A DNA stretch of 64,000 bases from positions 524,458 through 588,457 of the forward strand of contig QRDG01001747.1 in NCBI GenBank assembly GCA_012064385.1, given 5' to 3'. This document shows, one piece after another, positions 34,161 to 46,509 of the stretch. Below the pieces are notes generated by a model that was not told where the DNA came from, did not search any database, and saw only the letters and a list, made by a program, of their open reading frames with translations. This DNA comes from Puccinellia tenuiflora (Eukaryota > Streptophyta > Magnoliopsida > Poales > Poaceae). Every line of letters begins with the position of its first letter. Within the stretch, counting starts at the first letter, position 1. Position numbers and translations under genes: made by a program.

Positions 34161-34178
34161 TGGCGCCGTTGTCGGGGA
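34161..34178 (+). promoter_or_regulatory. A primer binding site (tRNA-Asp)
   Basis: TGGCGCCGTTGTCGGGGA, 11 bp after the LTR end, differs by one base from the complement of plant tRNA-Asp 3' sequence. This primer is typical of Athila elements. Confidence 0.88.
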
Positions 34179-34483
34179 ATCATTGCTGTAAAGATTTGTC
34201 CAAAGGAGCATCTCACAACAAAGTCAACTTCATCAGCAACTTGTGCAAACACCTAAGCTTGGGGAGGTTGCACCTACGTGAGCATCATCTTATCCATCTT
34301 TACCTTCAAAGCATTTTATTTTGTTTTGTTATTGTCTTGCATATCATATTTGTATTTCAGTTTGCATATTTTATTTTAAGTTTTGCATTTTGTGTTGCAT
34401 TTGTTATTTCGGTTTGCATTGTTTAGTGTCATTTTATTTCTAGTTTTGCATTTAAAAATTAAAAACACATAAAAACTTGCATA

Positions 34484-35830
34484 ATGGAAAAGAGAACCTT
34501 TTGGCCATTTAGTGTTAAAAACTTTCCTCAAGATATGAATATCCCTGTTGAGAAATTTGAAGTAGATCGTAATATCACTAAAATGATTTATGAACACCAT
34601 TTTTATGGGAAACCAAAAGAAGATCCTATACTTCATCTTAAGAAGTTTAATGATAGATGCAAAGAATTAAATTTGAACCATGCCAATGTTAACATGATTA
34701 AAGTTAAGCTTTTTCCCTACTCCCTAGCTGGAAAAGCCTTAGATTGGATATTAAGATGGCCACCTGGAAACTTTAGCACTTGGTTCAATTTAAAAGCTTC
34801 ATTCATTGAAAGATTTTGTTCCACTGAAACTGTTTGTAACATTAGACAAGTAGTTATCACCTTTAAACAAGAAGAGGATGAACCTTTGGTAAAAACATGG
34901 GAAAGGTTTAGAGGTATAGCTTTTGGAATGGAACATGGTCTTAGAGATTGGATGCTCATGCATATATTTTATAGAGGATTGTCTGAAAACTCTCGAGTCT
35001 TTTTGGATAATGAATGTGAGGGTTCTTTCTTAAATACTACTGTTGCTAATACTCGCATTCTACTTGATGGCTTGCTTTTGGAAGTAAAAATTAAGGAAAG
35101 TTTAGAAAAAGCCCAAGTACCTGAAGATGTTTTTGATGACCGTTATGAAATATTTGATCTATATAATAGGGGAAGAAAAGTTGAGGAAGTTAAAATGCTT
35201 AGTGAAGTCAAGGAACCACTACTTGACTTAGATAATTGTAACTTGCATGAATTAATATATATCTTACAAAAAATTGCAAGTGATCCTTCCATCGACTCCA
35301 ACCAAGCAGGTTTTGGTTCTTATATTGCTAATCATGTTTTAAAAGAAAAGATTGCTAGGTACAACCAAGAAGCTATGATACCACCTAAGCATGGGGATGT
35401 ATGGATTCCCAAAGTACTAGTAACCATTGGAAAAGAGACACACCATGCTATATTAGATCTAGGATCTAGTGTCTCTATTTTATCTAAAGAATTATATGAA
35501 GTTCTTGAATTAAAGAATCTTGAAAAATGCTGTATTGAACTTGCACTTGTTGATGATTCCATTAAACATGCTTTAGGAAAAGTAAGTGATGTTATGGTAG
35601 AGTTGCATATGACATTTGTACCTGTTGACTTTCTAATTATGGATATGAGGAATAAAACCTCTAGTCCAATTATTCTTGGAAGACCTTTTCTTCGTACCAC
35701 AGGTGCTATCATTGATTCAAAAGAAGGGAATGTGAAGTTTCAGTTTCCACACAAGAAGTGCATGGAACACTTCCCAAGGAAGAGGGACATACCAAAGTTC
35801 AAGCTCCCTCATGAGCTTCATCCATCATAA
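34484..35830 (+). CDS. gag: A gag-protease polyprotein, 448 residues, intact
   Basis: Gag would build the particle and the protease would mature it. The start ATG lies 305 bp after the PBS. Residues about 30-150 form a Retrotrans_gag domain (LHLKKFNDRCKELNLN, VKLFPYSLAGKALDW, WFNLKASFIERFCS, WERFRGIAFGME). A linker of acidic and Leu-rich sequence follows. From about residue 310 a retropepsin-like domain has its active Asp at residue 325 in AILDLGSSVSIL (D-L-G, as usual in Athila) and the second conserved motif PIILGRPFLRTTGAIID. It ends with a Lys/His-rich tail (FPRKRDIPKFKLPHEL). No CCHC knuckle is present. The frame stops where RT should start, and none follows. Codon use is AT-rich. It is the only uninterrupted retroelement capsid gene here. 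Confidence 0.9.
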   Translation: MEKRTFWPFSVKNFPQDMNIPVEKFEVDRNITKMIYEHHFYGKPKEDPILHLKKFNDRCKELNLNHANVNMIKVKLFPYSLAGKALDWILRWPPGNFSTWFNLKASFIERFCSTETVCNIRQVVITFKQEEDEPLVKTWERFRGIAFGMEHGLRDWMLMHIFYRGLSENSRVFLDNECEGSFLNTTVANTRILLDGLLLEVKIKESLEKAQVPEDVFDDRYEIFDLYNRGRKVEEVKMLSEVKEPLLDLDNCNLHELIYILQKIASDPSIDSNQAGFGSYIANHVLKEKIARYNQEAMIPPKHGDVWIPKVLVTIGKETHHAILDLGSSVSILSKELYEVLELKNLEKCCIELALVDDSIKHALGKVSDVMVELHMTFVPVDFLIMDMRNKTSSPIILGRPFLRTTGAIIDSKEGNVKFQFPHKKCMEHFPRKRDIPKFKLPHELHPS

Positions 35831-38201
35831 ATATCATGTAAGAAGCCGAGCTATATGGCTATAAAGAAAGCGCTTTACGGGAGGCAACCCGGTTTTTTTT
35901 TTTTTTGATTTTCTTTGTGTCCTCTTGCTGTAATAAGAGACTTAGTTTTTAGTTTTGTTTCTGGAATTTTTCATAAAGTACCAAGTTTTACCCATTTTGG
36001 TTTGAAAAAGTTGCTGTTTGCATTCGGAGATTCTATTCCAGCACGAATCTGTGCATGGTTTGATTTTTCATTCCTATTCTGTAACTTTAAATGAGCTGAA
36101 AATTTTACTTTAACTGCAACTTTTCATCCTATGTATGCATGAATGTTTTCAGAATTTTTCGACATTCTTAAGCTGGGTAGAAAAATGCATTTCACAGTTG
36201 CTGTTTTTCTGGACAGATTCTGTCCCATTTTGTTTGATGCATTCTTTGAACTTTTAACTTGAATCTTTTTGATCCAATTGAGTTTATAAGTAGGAATACA
36301 ACATTATACACTTTCTGTACATTCATATGAATTTTTATTTAAGGATCTTATGCAGCAAGCAATTCATTTGTCTATCACTACTAATGTCACACCACAGAAA
36401 ATAAATGAGAGAAACAGTGTTTTGAAGTTTTTTTCACAGGGATTAGAGGAGATGCACCAAGAGCTATCCAAGGATGGTGAATACCATAAGATTGGGCATG
36501 TGAAGACAAACCCACTGGACCAACACACTCTTGGTTTGCAGACGTCTAACTTCTGTTTTTCGATCAATGCACTTTATCGCATAAACTTGGAGCGTCCTTT
36601 ATTTGCTTTTTATTTTGGTTTGATTTTTGTTTTGAGACCACCACTATCATTTTTATATGAGCTACTGGAAATTTGGGTTGAATTAAGTTGGATACTATTA
36701 AAAAGATTGGAAAAGGGATGTTTGAGTTGATTCAAAAAGATACATATAGTTGCATGATTCATGTGGTTTTTAATGAGTGTTAATTTGCAAGTGTTTTATC
36801 AAGAGCTATCTCTTATTCATGTTTTGATGCTGAATGTTACTTTACTTTGTATAGCATGGATTGGTTAGTTCTATGGACACTTGTGCATGCTTTTAGATGG
36901 TCAAGTTTCTCCCTTTTGCTAGCCCAAAAATTCCAACAAGTAAAAACTTGTTTTCCAACACCTTCAACCAAAGTTTTTCCAGTGAGTCCACCATATCTAC
37001 CTATTAGCTTTATGATATTCCGAGTATGTTTATCATGTTATTTTGTATTATCTATACCTCTGAATTTAAATGTTTATTTTATTGATTGTTATGGGAAAAG
37101 TTGGTTAAAAAGCTCTCACACCTTACTTTTATTGCACTTAATAAACATGAACCATTGTGATTAAAATTATGAAGCTGTGAGCTTGACAAGAATCTTGGTT
37201 GGGGGTTAGCCCATATGTGCTGTCACATGGCATGCTTTCAACATGTTCTTAATTATATTTAGTTGATATCATGTACTTTTGTTTATGGATGCCTATCATA
37301 GTGCCAAATAAATGTGGAAACTAAGTAAGTTTAAGTAGTTTGTACAAATGGCTAGAGAGACACCTGGGCCGCTAATCTAAGCCATGCATCATTAATGGTG
37401 GAAATTTACTTACATGCTATTGTGAACGTTCAGTGATGCACTTCATAATAAAAAAGCTATATCAATAGTAAATAAAAAGGGTGTTGAGATTGTTCATTAT
37501 GTTTGTTTGTCTTGTTATTTTGACATGGGCTTGTTCCATGTCCTGGGACAAGAGGTACCCCAGTTGACCCTCTTGATGATGCTATTTTTACAATGACTTT
37601 AACTTGAACTTTCTTGGTAGCCCAAATTGAGTAACACCATGGTGTAGGTACTCGTATTCACGGGGCATGAAGCTTTCAACCCATACTTTGTCAAGCACAC
37701 TACTCATATTTGCTTTCACTTTTAAACTTTAACCATTCAAGATGTTATGATGGGGGTAATGAGAGCTTGACACCAATGAATACCACATTGCAAACATTAA
37801 CTTAAGTAGAAGCATTTGGAAGTTAGATGAAACTTATTCATGTTTTACCTCTACTCATTTATATATCTTTCCAAAGTGTCCACCTTTTATATTCAGATTT
37901 ACAAGAGTACTCTATGACCATCATAGGATGTTTTTACTTTTCATTATGCATACATTTGGTCCATAGTACTTTCTTCTATGTTGCACTTTGTGAATTATCA
38001 TTGAACATCCTTACATTGAATATTTGATATCACTTTATAATCTATCTTGCATATTGCTACTCCTTTGAAGAATGAACCATTTGACATTATGTAGCAATAG
38101 TAATCATCTTTGATATCCATTGATAGTCTTAAAATGCAAAGTCCATGTTGGTTTTATCACCTTTATACTCGAGGATGAGTATAGATTAAGCTTGGGGATG
38201 T
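35831..38201 (+). other. A internal non-coding region and PPT
   Basis: These 2.4 kb replace pol. No ORF has recognisable residues (the longest is 126 codons at 36350-36730, unknown). A block AAAGCGCTT...GGGAGGCAACCC at 35867-35890 recurs in B and C. The PPT AAGCTTGGGGATG is at 38188-38200, one base before the 3' LTR. Confidence 0.7.
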
Positions 38202-39929
38202 TGATGCATGTAAAATGCATACATGAACTTTTCATTATAATACTCATATTTCAATCATATTTGCATCATATAAGGGTTATATCATTGTTTTATAATGATT
38301 TTGGGAAGATTTCACAGTTTTCCTATTTTTCTGGAATTAACCCTGCACTGGCAGAAAACCCTATTTTCTATATTTTGATGTTTCAGGGACCCAAACGACG
38401 TCCAAATGACCTGAAAATTTACGAGCATCAGTTTTTGGAAGGAACAAAGCGTATGAGCGAAGGAAGCAAAAAAGTGGAAGCCCGAAGGCCAAAAGAGGTG
38501 GGCCCACGCGGCCAGATTCCTTGGCCGCGTGGGACCCATCAACTTGGCCCTCGTGGCTCTGTTGCCGTCGATCTTTCTTCCAGAAGCCTCGTCTTGACCT
38601 AAAAACCACTATAAAAATAGTCTCCCGACGCCTTTTGGAGGAGAGGCCGCCAAAAACACAGAAACACCAAAACAGAGATCTGGAGCTGCAGATTGGAGGG
38701 GGAAAACTCCGGCAGAGTGCTGCCGGTGTGGTCTCCATCTCCCCCAACGACATCTCCACCGTCTCCATGATGAAGAGGGAGTAGTCCACCCCTGGACTAT
38801 GGGTTTGTGGAAGTAACTTATGTATCTCTCCTCTCTCTTGAGCTTCACTAATTAGCACCATATGAGCTGCGGAACATGATTACGGTCATCTATGTAATAC
38901 CTTTGTGGTCGATCTCTGTATGAGTTAATATATGTTTGAGATTGCAATTGTTTTGTTTCAGTTATGAAAGTAGATGCATATTATGTACCCCGTTCTTGTC
39001 TACTTGTTTTGATCAAGCATGTTTATGAGAGCGTGTGTGGGGGGAACGTGTGCATTAGTTGGAGTAATGAGGGGGTGGCTAGTGCGGTGAAAGTGAGAGA
39101 AGTTCCGCGATCCACTTGGGTATTTTTATCTTACTTTATTGCCTCACTAGGGATAAAAAAAATACCATGGTACCGGAGGTGTGGGTGTGACCATTGCCAC
39201 TTCTCCATGACTAGATCTAGCATGTTCTTATTTTAACTTCATGTCATAAGACTTAAAGCTATACTCTGATTTATCTTAATTACTGAGGTGCTAAGATTTA
39301 ATTCACATCTCGGTGGAGTATAAGAGAGACTAATAAACAAAAGATCTCTATGTTAGGACGTGATGCCCATATAATTAGTAACTTGTCATGAAACCTTTTT
39401 GTTGCAATCTCATATGTCAATTCTAGTGTTCCATTATCTACCACTTTATTAAAGAGAGAGTGCATTTGTGAAACCGTGAACCCCGGTCCATTTTTAATCA
39501 TTAGAAACACCTCTCCAACAACTTATAAGCATTTTCCATTTTTTGCAATTTAAAAATCCGAAAATACAAAAACACTTTTATATCTTGCATTCACAATACA
39601 AAACCCAAAAATATCATCCATCATTGTTTCCATCATCCTTGCACATTTATTTATCATCATTGCATATTTATTTCTTGTTTGGATTTGTTATATTTTCATA
39701 TCATTCTCGCACCTTGTGCTTGATAACCACTTGGTGAGGTTGAGGGCACAAAACAATTTACTTTGTTTTGCAGGTTTTCAAGAGAAGGATAAGAAGATAA
39801 ATCTTTCACTACTGATTCCTTGAGAGTTCGATATTAAACCCTCAAGTCACCCCTCATGGGGAAACCGTCTTTCCTATACTACACACTCTGTGCTTGGAGT
39901 CTCAACCTAAGCTAAGTTCAAGGGCATCA
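38202..39929 (+). mobile_element. A 3' LTR
   Basis: Aligns over its full length with 32423-34149 with scattered substitutions and one-base indels (a few percent by eye). Ends GGGCATCA followed by the TSD CCTAC. Confidence 0.92.
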
Positions 39930-40631
39930 CCTACACGGAATAGTGACACAAGACATGTTCATAAACAAGATAACAAATACACCCGGCATCTCGGGGACTT
40001 AACAACTTATGCTGGCTCGGAGTCCTTGGCCGGCTTGGCACTCTGTGGAGCGGAGGATGGCTCGGGTAGCGTGAGCTTCATAAGGTCGACGCCTGCTGCG
40101 ATTCGAGGGAGGTGTCGGTTCGAAAGCTCTCCGTCAGCTTTGCCATGTTCACGGCCAGATACCAGGAGAGCACCAGCGCCAAGGCCAGCTCGGTGCCTTC
40201 CCTTGTTGCCAGATCCAGTTGTTCGCCTGAAGGCCCGCCAAGTCGGAGATGTCACTCAGAGTCGGGGTAGCGGGCCACAGGTCCCCAAGGACGCCGATGG
40301 CCGCCTCCTTTAGCAGTTGCACCTCCTCACCAAACTAGGAGATTCGGGCCACCGCAGACGGTGCGACACCAGCCATGACGCCGGAGGCCTCAGGCACCCG
40401 GTGGGCGAAGGCGGCGGCTTTCCGCACCTGCTCGTCCACCTCCGAGTAGAATCCTGCGAAGCCGGACATGCGGTCAAGAAAGGAAATCAAAGCACGGCAA
40501 AGAGGAACAGGCATAAACAGAACTTACAAGGGATGTCGCAGTTGACACGCTTCGTCTTGGCCACCAAATCCTTCACCAGGTCCTCCCGTGCCTTGGCCTC
40601 CTTAGCACGCTTAGCCAGGGCGGCCGACTGC
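39930..40631 (-). pseudogene. K segment 2: C-terminal exons of a coiled-coil ORF
   Basis: On the minus strand a Lys/Glu/Ala-rich coiled-coil exon (LAKRAKEAKAREDLVKDLV, 40631 to 40528) is followed by a canonical 74-bp intron (GTAAGTTCTG at 40527 to TTCGCAG at 40454). The next exon begins FYSEVDEQVRKAAAFAHRVPE and carries a stop after AVARIS, then continues to MKLTLPEPSSAPQSAK and a stop near 40007. The coiled coil joins in frame to segment 3 when element B is removed. It resembles the 'putative gypsy-type transposon' proteins of grass non-autonomous elements, but I cannot confirm this. Stops show decay. Confidence 0.55.
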
Positions 40632-41205
40632 TGATGTCTACTACACCATTCTATTCTTCTAGACTTGTTGGGCCTCTAAGCGCAGAGGTTTGTAGGACAG
40701 CAACAAATTTCCCTTAAGTGAGTAACCCAAGGTTTATTGAATCCACGGGAGGAGGAGGTTGAACGTATCCTCTCTCAAACAATCCCGCAATTAAGATACA
40801 AGAAGTCTCTTGTGTCCCCAACACACCTAATACAATTGTCAGTTGTATAGGTGCACTAGTTTGGCGAAGAGATAGTAAAATACAAGTGATATGGATGGTA
40901 AAAGGTGATTTTGTAATTTTGTAGTAAAAATGGCAGCAAGCGAACAAGTGGCAAAAGTGCCAAAAAATGGTTTATCAATGCTTGAAAACCAGGCCTAGGC
41001 TTCATACTTCCACTAGTGGTAACTTTCACACCATTAATATAGTTAAACATATGATATTTCATCCAAAACATGCATGGTAGACCTCACTCGGAGATCATTC
41101 TTTCGTGGATCTAAATAGGATGAGAATTGCGTAGGGCTATAAAAGCACACCTTAAAGTTTGTATTCCACATCTAGGGACAATGCAACCCTGTCACTAGAT
41201 TTTTT
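40632..41205 (-). mobile_element. B 3' LTR, truncated
   Basis: Matches the corresponding parts of the LTRs of C (for example TTAAGGTGTGC and GGCCTAGGC motifs in complement) up to about 41205, where similarity stops. About 0.9 kb of LTR and the adjoining internal end are missing. Confidence 0.8.
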
Positions 41206-44200
41206 AAGACACTAAGCATGTCGACTCCAAAGAGTGCATTTCGGTGGATATTTTCATTTACAATTTATCCTCTTTGTACGTACTTTTGATATGTATTGTT
41301 GGTGTCTTCTATATGCATAATTTTATAATACTCTTATATTTGAGATACCAAGCTTTATATTGAATTTAACAAAATAATATATTACATTTTCTCATATTAT
41401 TCAAACCATTCTCATTGTTCCTGATCTTTTGTTGTACGAAAGGCATTAGATCGGTGAAGCAAAAAAATTCGTCAATTTACTTTTACTCAAAAGATAGGTG
41501 CTTAATGATTTTATGATAACCATCATTTCTCTAGCTTGATCTTAGTTGTTCCTTAACTAGCCTAGAAATAGAAAGTAGATATGAGTATGAAAATGGATGT
41601 TCTTGGTTCTTACCTTTCTCGTAGCTACTATTAAACACTAAACACGTCATGGATATTTGTAGACACTAGGCATGGCAACTCCTAACCTGTGCTACCTTTC
41701 TTTTTTTGCATAAAAAAAATACCATTTAAGATTACCATATTGCGTCGAGTCAGCTAAACTATCATATTAGATTTTGACTTCCAATGTTTCACTCCGTAAT
41801 TTTAAATTACAGATTTGAATGACAAGTTTCTGTAAAGAGAGAGTCATATTAAAACATGAAGCTAAATTGAACTAGCTCGAGCTTAACTTTATATAGCAGG
41901 AAAGTTAGATGCATACTACTTTTCAAGTATAGTGATTCTATTTTACATCTGCGTCTAATGATTATGCGACAAAACAATAGTTCAAAACAATTATTTCCTT
42001 TGTGTCAAATATAGCAAATAGTACTTTGAAGGTTGTTTGATGCATCAAATTAAAGTTTTCTAATTGTCGAAAATTCATTTTCTCGCTGAAGCCGGTGCCA
42101 TTAAGACCATTTAGACAAAAACCCACAGATCTTAAATTCCAGGTAGAGCCGTAGAGGCATCCCTTATGGTATTACAATAAATTATAAATTAGGTAGATAA
42201 ATTTTATTACTTTCTGCTGCATATTGTCTTCCTGGTTTCTAAGTTGATCAATAATTAATCGAAGTGAACAGATTTTGAAATACTATATCAAGATAATCGA
42301 AACAACTGCCCACTTATGCTAGGTATCTCTCAAGGGAAGATTTTTACGGTTCCATTTAGTGGAAAGCTTCAGTGAGAGAAAAAAAGGTGACAAGTAGATG
42401 CCTCGGATATAATTCTTGGTTCTATGCTTCAGACCCTAATATATTGTCTTTTAACCTCATCTACCATTGTTTGTTTTTTCTCCCAAGTTTACCGCAAAAT
42501 AGGGCATGTTCTAATTTTTTAATTAGGCAGAAGACCAAGAGTTTTGTGACCCACATTTCCCCATTACATTACCGCAAGAAAGAAGAACCAAGATCACAGG
42601 CTTTGCTTCATTTTCGTCGCACATGATTTCCCAGAGGTAACTGGTGTAATATGTTTTCTCATATTTATTTTGGATCTTCATAGTGCGTAAAGAGAACATA
42701 TCATTCTCATAATTAACATCATGTTTAGTAGTTGAAAATACGGTTAATAATTTTATTCCTTGAGTCTATAATTGTGCACGTCTGAATCAACAATGCATGT
42801 CAATCAATAGTATAGATATATGGAAGAGAAAATGTTGGTAACAAATGATGGACAACCCATAGCAATAAGCGTGATAAGCTTATCGAGTGTTAGGGCAGCA
42901 ACAATGCCTTTGGGCAGTCTCACTCTCTCTAGCTACCTATATCCTTATAGATACTACGCACATGTTTCTATTATTTCCCCAACAAGTTCTATTATTATGT
43001 GTCCTACCAAGCTGGATTAGGTTTTGCTACTAAAACTTACATGAATGCTCGACTAAAAGCCTCTGCAAAATTATTGTTCATAATAAATGAGAGTTCTATC
43101 ACAGACATGTATTCTTGTATCAACATTTGACTCGGGGAAGACACGATTATCTGTTTTTCAATTAAATTAGTTGCGTTAATTTTAAGTTACCAAAATTATT
43201 ATTAACATATATTCAAACATATATAGACAAGTCTAATTGTCTTCTTCTTCATTGTGAATGTATTTTATGTCGGTTTTGTCATTCACTATTTTCCAAAATA
43301 ACATATATTGTACTATTTAATTACTTTCTATATGCGGCAAAGATCTTGCTCATGCAAGTGTGGGAGATTGAAATAATACATTGATGTCATTGAATGCAGA
43401 TTTCATTAGTAGTAGTTGCTTGGTGAAAAACTAACGAAATAAATGTTTTTTCATAACATCTAATAAGAATTCATAACACAATACTAGAGTTGGTCTTTCG
43501 TTGACAATAGTGGCAAGGAAACAATCGATAATCTATACGATGGTTTGTCAAGCTATTCTTGTCATGAAATTTTCATGATCGAAAACATAGTTTCAATGTA
43601 TTGTCGTGAAGATCTTTCCTGGTAATCATATAAGATTATCGATTTTGTTGTGCTATTGTCTGAATTTTTTATGCTTTTCTGGCTCATTGTTACAACATTT
43701 ATTTGCGAGATTTTTTGATATATGTTTACATAATCATCATAAATAAGGAATATTCCTCAACTAGATTTTTTTTGAATGAAGAAGTCAAGTGTGGTTCCCT
43801 TATAGTTTGTTGTGAAGAATAGGTGAAGTTAGCATCACACTATTGTACACAAATAATGGAAGCAAGAGAGGGAATTTCGCAATGTGAATTGCTTAACGGA
43901 ATTTCAAATTGCAACTACAATGTAGGTATAGTAGTCCTATCGTATTTTTTTTGTATCGGTGGGCCAATAAAGGTTTGAAATGCCTGTTATATGGAAATAC
44001 TTTGTTCCATTATACGTAAAGACTTAACATAATAGTGTGAGGTTACAAGTAAATATTTGAAGCCAATTCAACAAATAGTACCATTGTTCTATTGTTCTTG
44101 ATCCGAAATCACTTGGGAATCATGTGATGATGTTTGACATTGCATAGCTCTTTTGAACTAAACAACCTATAAGAGACAAAGACCATGTAAGCTGTAATTT

Positions 44201-44300
44201 TGGGTGATATGTGTTCTCATTGTTGGAAAAAAAATTCAATTACAAATTTTATAGGAACATTTTGATTGTTGCCCGCGCATGTGCGCGGGCCACTTTGCTA
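41206..44300. mobile_element. Candidate non-autonomous Helitron in B
   Basis: The right end has a perfect Helitron-type 3' signature: the hairpin GCCCGCGCATGTGCGCGGGC (44269-44288; 8-bp GC stem, 4-base loop), then CACTTTG and terminal CTAA followed by T. Sequence to the right rejoins B internal sequence, so the boundary is well placed. The left border is only the point where LTR similarity ends; I could not fix a TC start. No Rep/helicase is encoded. The ~3 kb are AT-rich with no convincing ORF. Confidence 0.6.
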
Positions 44301-46509
44301 ATTTGCCATAAAGATGTAATATAATCAACTATACCTAGGGTCAACACAACATGTTTGCTTTGTGGAGATAGAGAGAGAAAGGAAAACTGACTCAACATAA
44401 AAGTAAAAGAAATGCCATTCACAGAGGGAAGCAGAGATTAATCATGTGCTAGAGTTTTTTAAGTTTTAAAACAGAAGTGAAACACTTTTGAGAAGTGTAT
44501 GCTTTCATCAACGAATCTATAGCAAAGAAATCCTTTAGTCCCCCATACCAAGCAAGGCTTTTAGACTATTTGAGAGCGGATCCCATAGAGGAACGAGAAC
44601 ATTCCTCTTTCTCCTTTGTTTATCACTAGCCAATGTTGACTGATTTCTCAGGTACAATGTGTAAAGGAGATATTAGTTTTGGTTGTATTTATATTTTGTG
44701 GGCTGGGAACCCTTGCCAACTCTCACCAAATTTAAATGAGCACAAATTCCATACTCATCAGGTGAAAGAGGAGGAAATGACCTTGCTTGACATAGTATAT
44801 AACAAACTTCCCTACTACTTCCTCATGAGCTAAAAACAGAGGCACAAAAATAAGCATTTTGAAAGTTTACAGGTAGCACATAACAAATCTACTTGGAATG
44901 GCAAGAAATACCATGCATAGGTAGGTATGGTGGACACTGCTGGAAAGATATTGGCTCAAGGGGTTTGGACGCATGAGCAACATTCCTGCTCAGTACTGAA
45001 TTTAGGCTAGCAAAAGATTTTATAATGAACATGCAATGTTAACCGGTACAAGAAAAACTATACAACACACATTAAGCATAATCACAAGGCTCCACACTGT
45101 CTTCCTTGTTAACCAAATATTCTTTTGATGAAAATACTAGCCTTAGAAACTACCAGGTATGACAAACCACATAACTTCAAGCTTTAACGGTAGTTCTTCA
45201 CTAATGACCTTCTACTTAAATAACTAGCAAGTTTAAACATTAATCAACTTAATACCTAAAACGATTGAGAAGCATCAAATTACCCAAACATGAAGATCTA
45301 CAAGACTATGCAGGCTTTTTTATATATCACTACCACATGCACGACATTCTTTTGATCTAACCATAAACCAAAAAAACCAAGAACAACTCTATAAACAAAT
45401 ATAAGTGAAGCACAAGAGAGCTAAAAACAAACAACTAGCAGCTCTTAACAAGATAGAAGCTAAAAGCGAGAGCGTACTAGCAAACAAACAACAGCTAAGA
45501 ATACTCAACATATATAAGCGAAGCACAAGAGTATTCTAATGAAAAAGCAGAGCGTGTCTCTCTCTCCCAAACAAGCATGATATCATCTAACAATGTAATG
45601 ACCAGAAAACAAAACAAAACAAACTGACGCTCCAAGAATAGCACATATTATATAAAGTGATAAAAACACATTTTCAATGGAGACGACCTGATGGTTGTTG
45701 ATGAAAAAGAAGGGATGCCTTGGGAATCCCCAATCTTAGACACTTGAGTCTTCTTTGAATATCCAGGAAGATGCCATGGGGGAATGCCCAAGCTTGAGCT
45801 TTTCTCCATTCTTCATCTTCTTGCATCATCCTCTCTCGTGAAATTTAAAAACTCCCTTCACACAAAACTTCTCATCAACTGATTAGAGGGGTTAGTACTC
45901 ATAAAATAAAATCCACTTGGGTTTCACAAAGACACATTGCATAAACTTGGTTTAACATAAGCTACTGTTTAGTAAGCCTTATTGTGGCACTCCACCTTGG
46001 AAGGACGTGAAATACCACAGATAACACTCATAAAGAGGAGAACGCAAATAAAGGCAGAATCTGTCAAAACAGAACAGTCTATAAGATCGAATTTTATGAG
46101 GCACTTCCGTAGCTCAAATCAGAAAACTTAAAACTAATAAAATATAGATAAAAGTATTAGGCTTTCTGTCAACAAATTCTAGAAAAATATCATGTTCTGG
46201 GATTTTTCAAGATTTTCTGTAACAGGCGCACATAATTGGTTTCTTGACAACAAATCAACACCTCGCACTTTCAATGCATTAGAGGCTATTTCTGGGCACA
46301 AAAACCAAAAGAAAAATATACAATGGAGTTGCTACAGAGGCAACAACATCCATGACTCAAAAAACAAAAATAAACTGAAATCAAAAAGATAATGGGTTGC
46401 CTCCCAAAAGCGCTTTTCTTTATTGCCTTTTAGCTAGGCTTATTAATTTAATTGATGCTCTCATAAGAATAAGAGTTGAATCATAAAACAGAGCATCAAG
46501 AAGCAAATA
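44301..46509 (-). other. B internal non-coding region
   Basis: Colinear with C 51970-54160 in reverse. It contains AAGCTTG-type PPT-like motifs and the conserved block at 46394-46416 (complement of AAAGCGCTTTTGGGAGGCAACCC). The true PPT is lost with the insert. No ORF with a known domain. Confidence 0.7.

Larger units (their letters stand above)
32423..39929 (+). mobile_element. Element A: complete Athila-type element without pol
   Basis: Two LTRs of 1727 and 1728 bp with TGATG...CATCA ends, a tRNA-Asp PBS and a PPT, flanked by a perfect 5-bp duplication CCTAC (32418-32422 and 39930-39934). It encodes gag-protease but no RT, RNase H or integrase, so it is non-autonomous yet transposed as a unit. 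Confidence 0.95.

Noticed and set aside
36350..36730. 126-codon ORF in the A internal region considered as a pol remnant or env-like gene
   Set aside because: No RT, integrase, signal peptide or transmembrane pattern that could support it.
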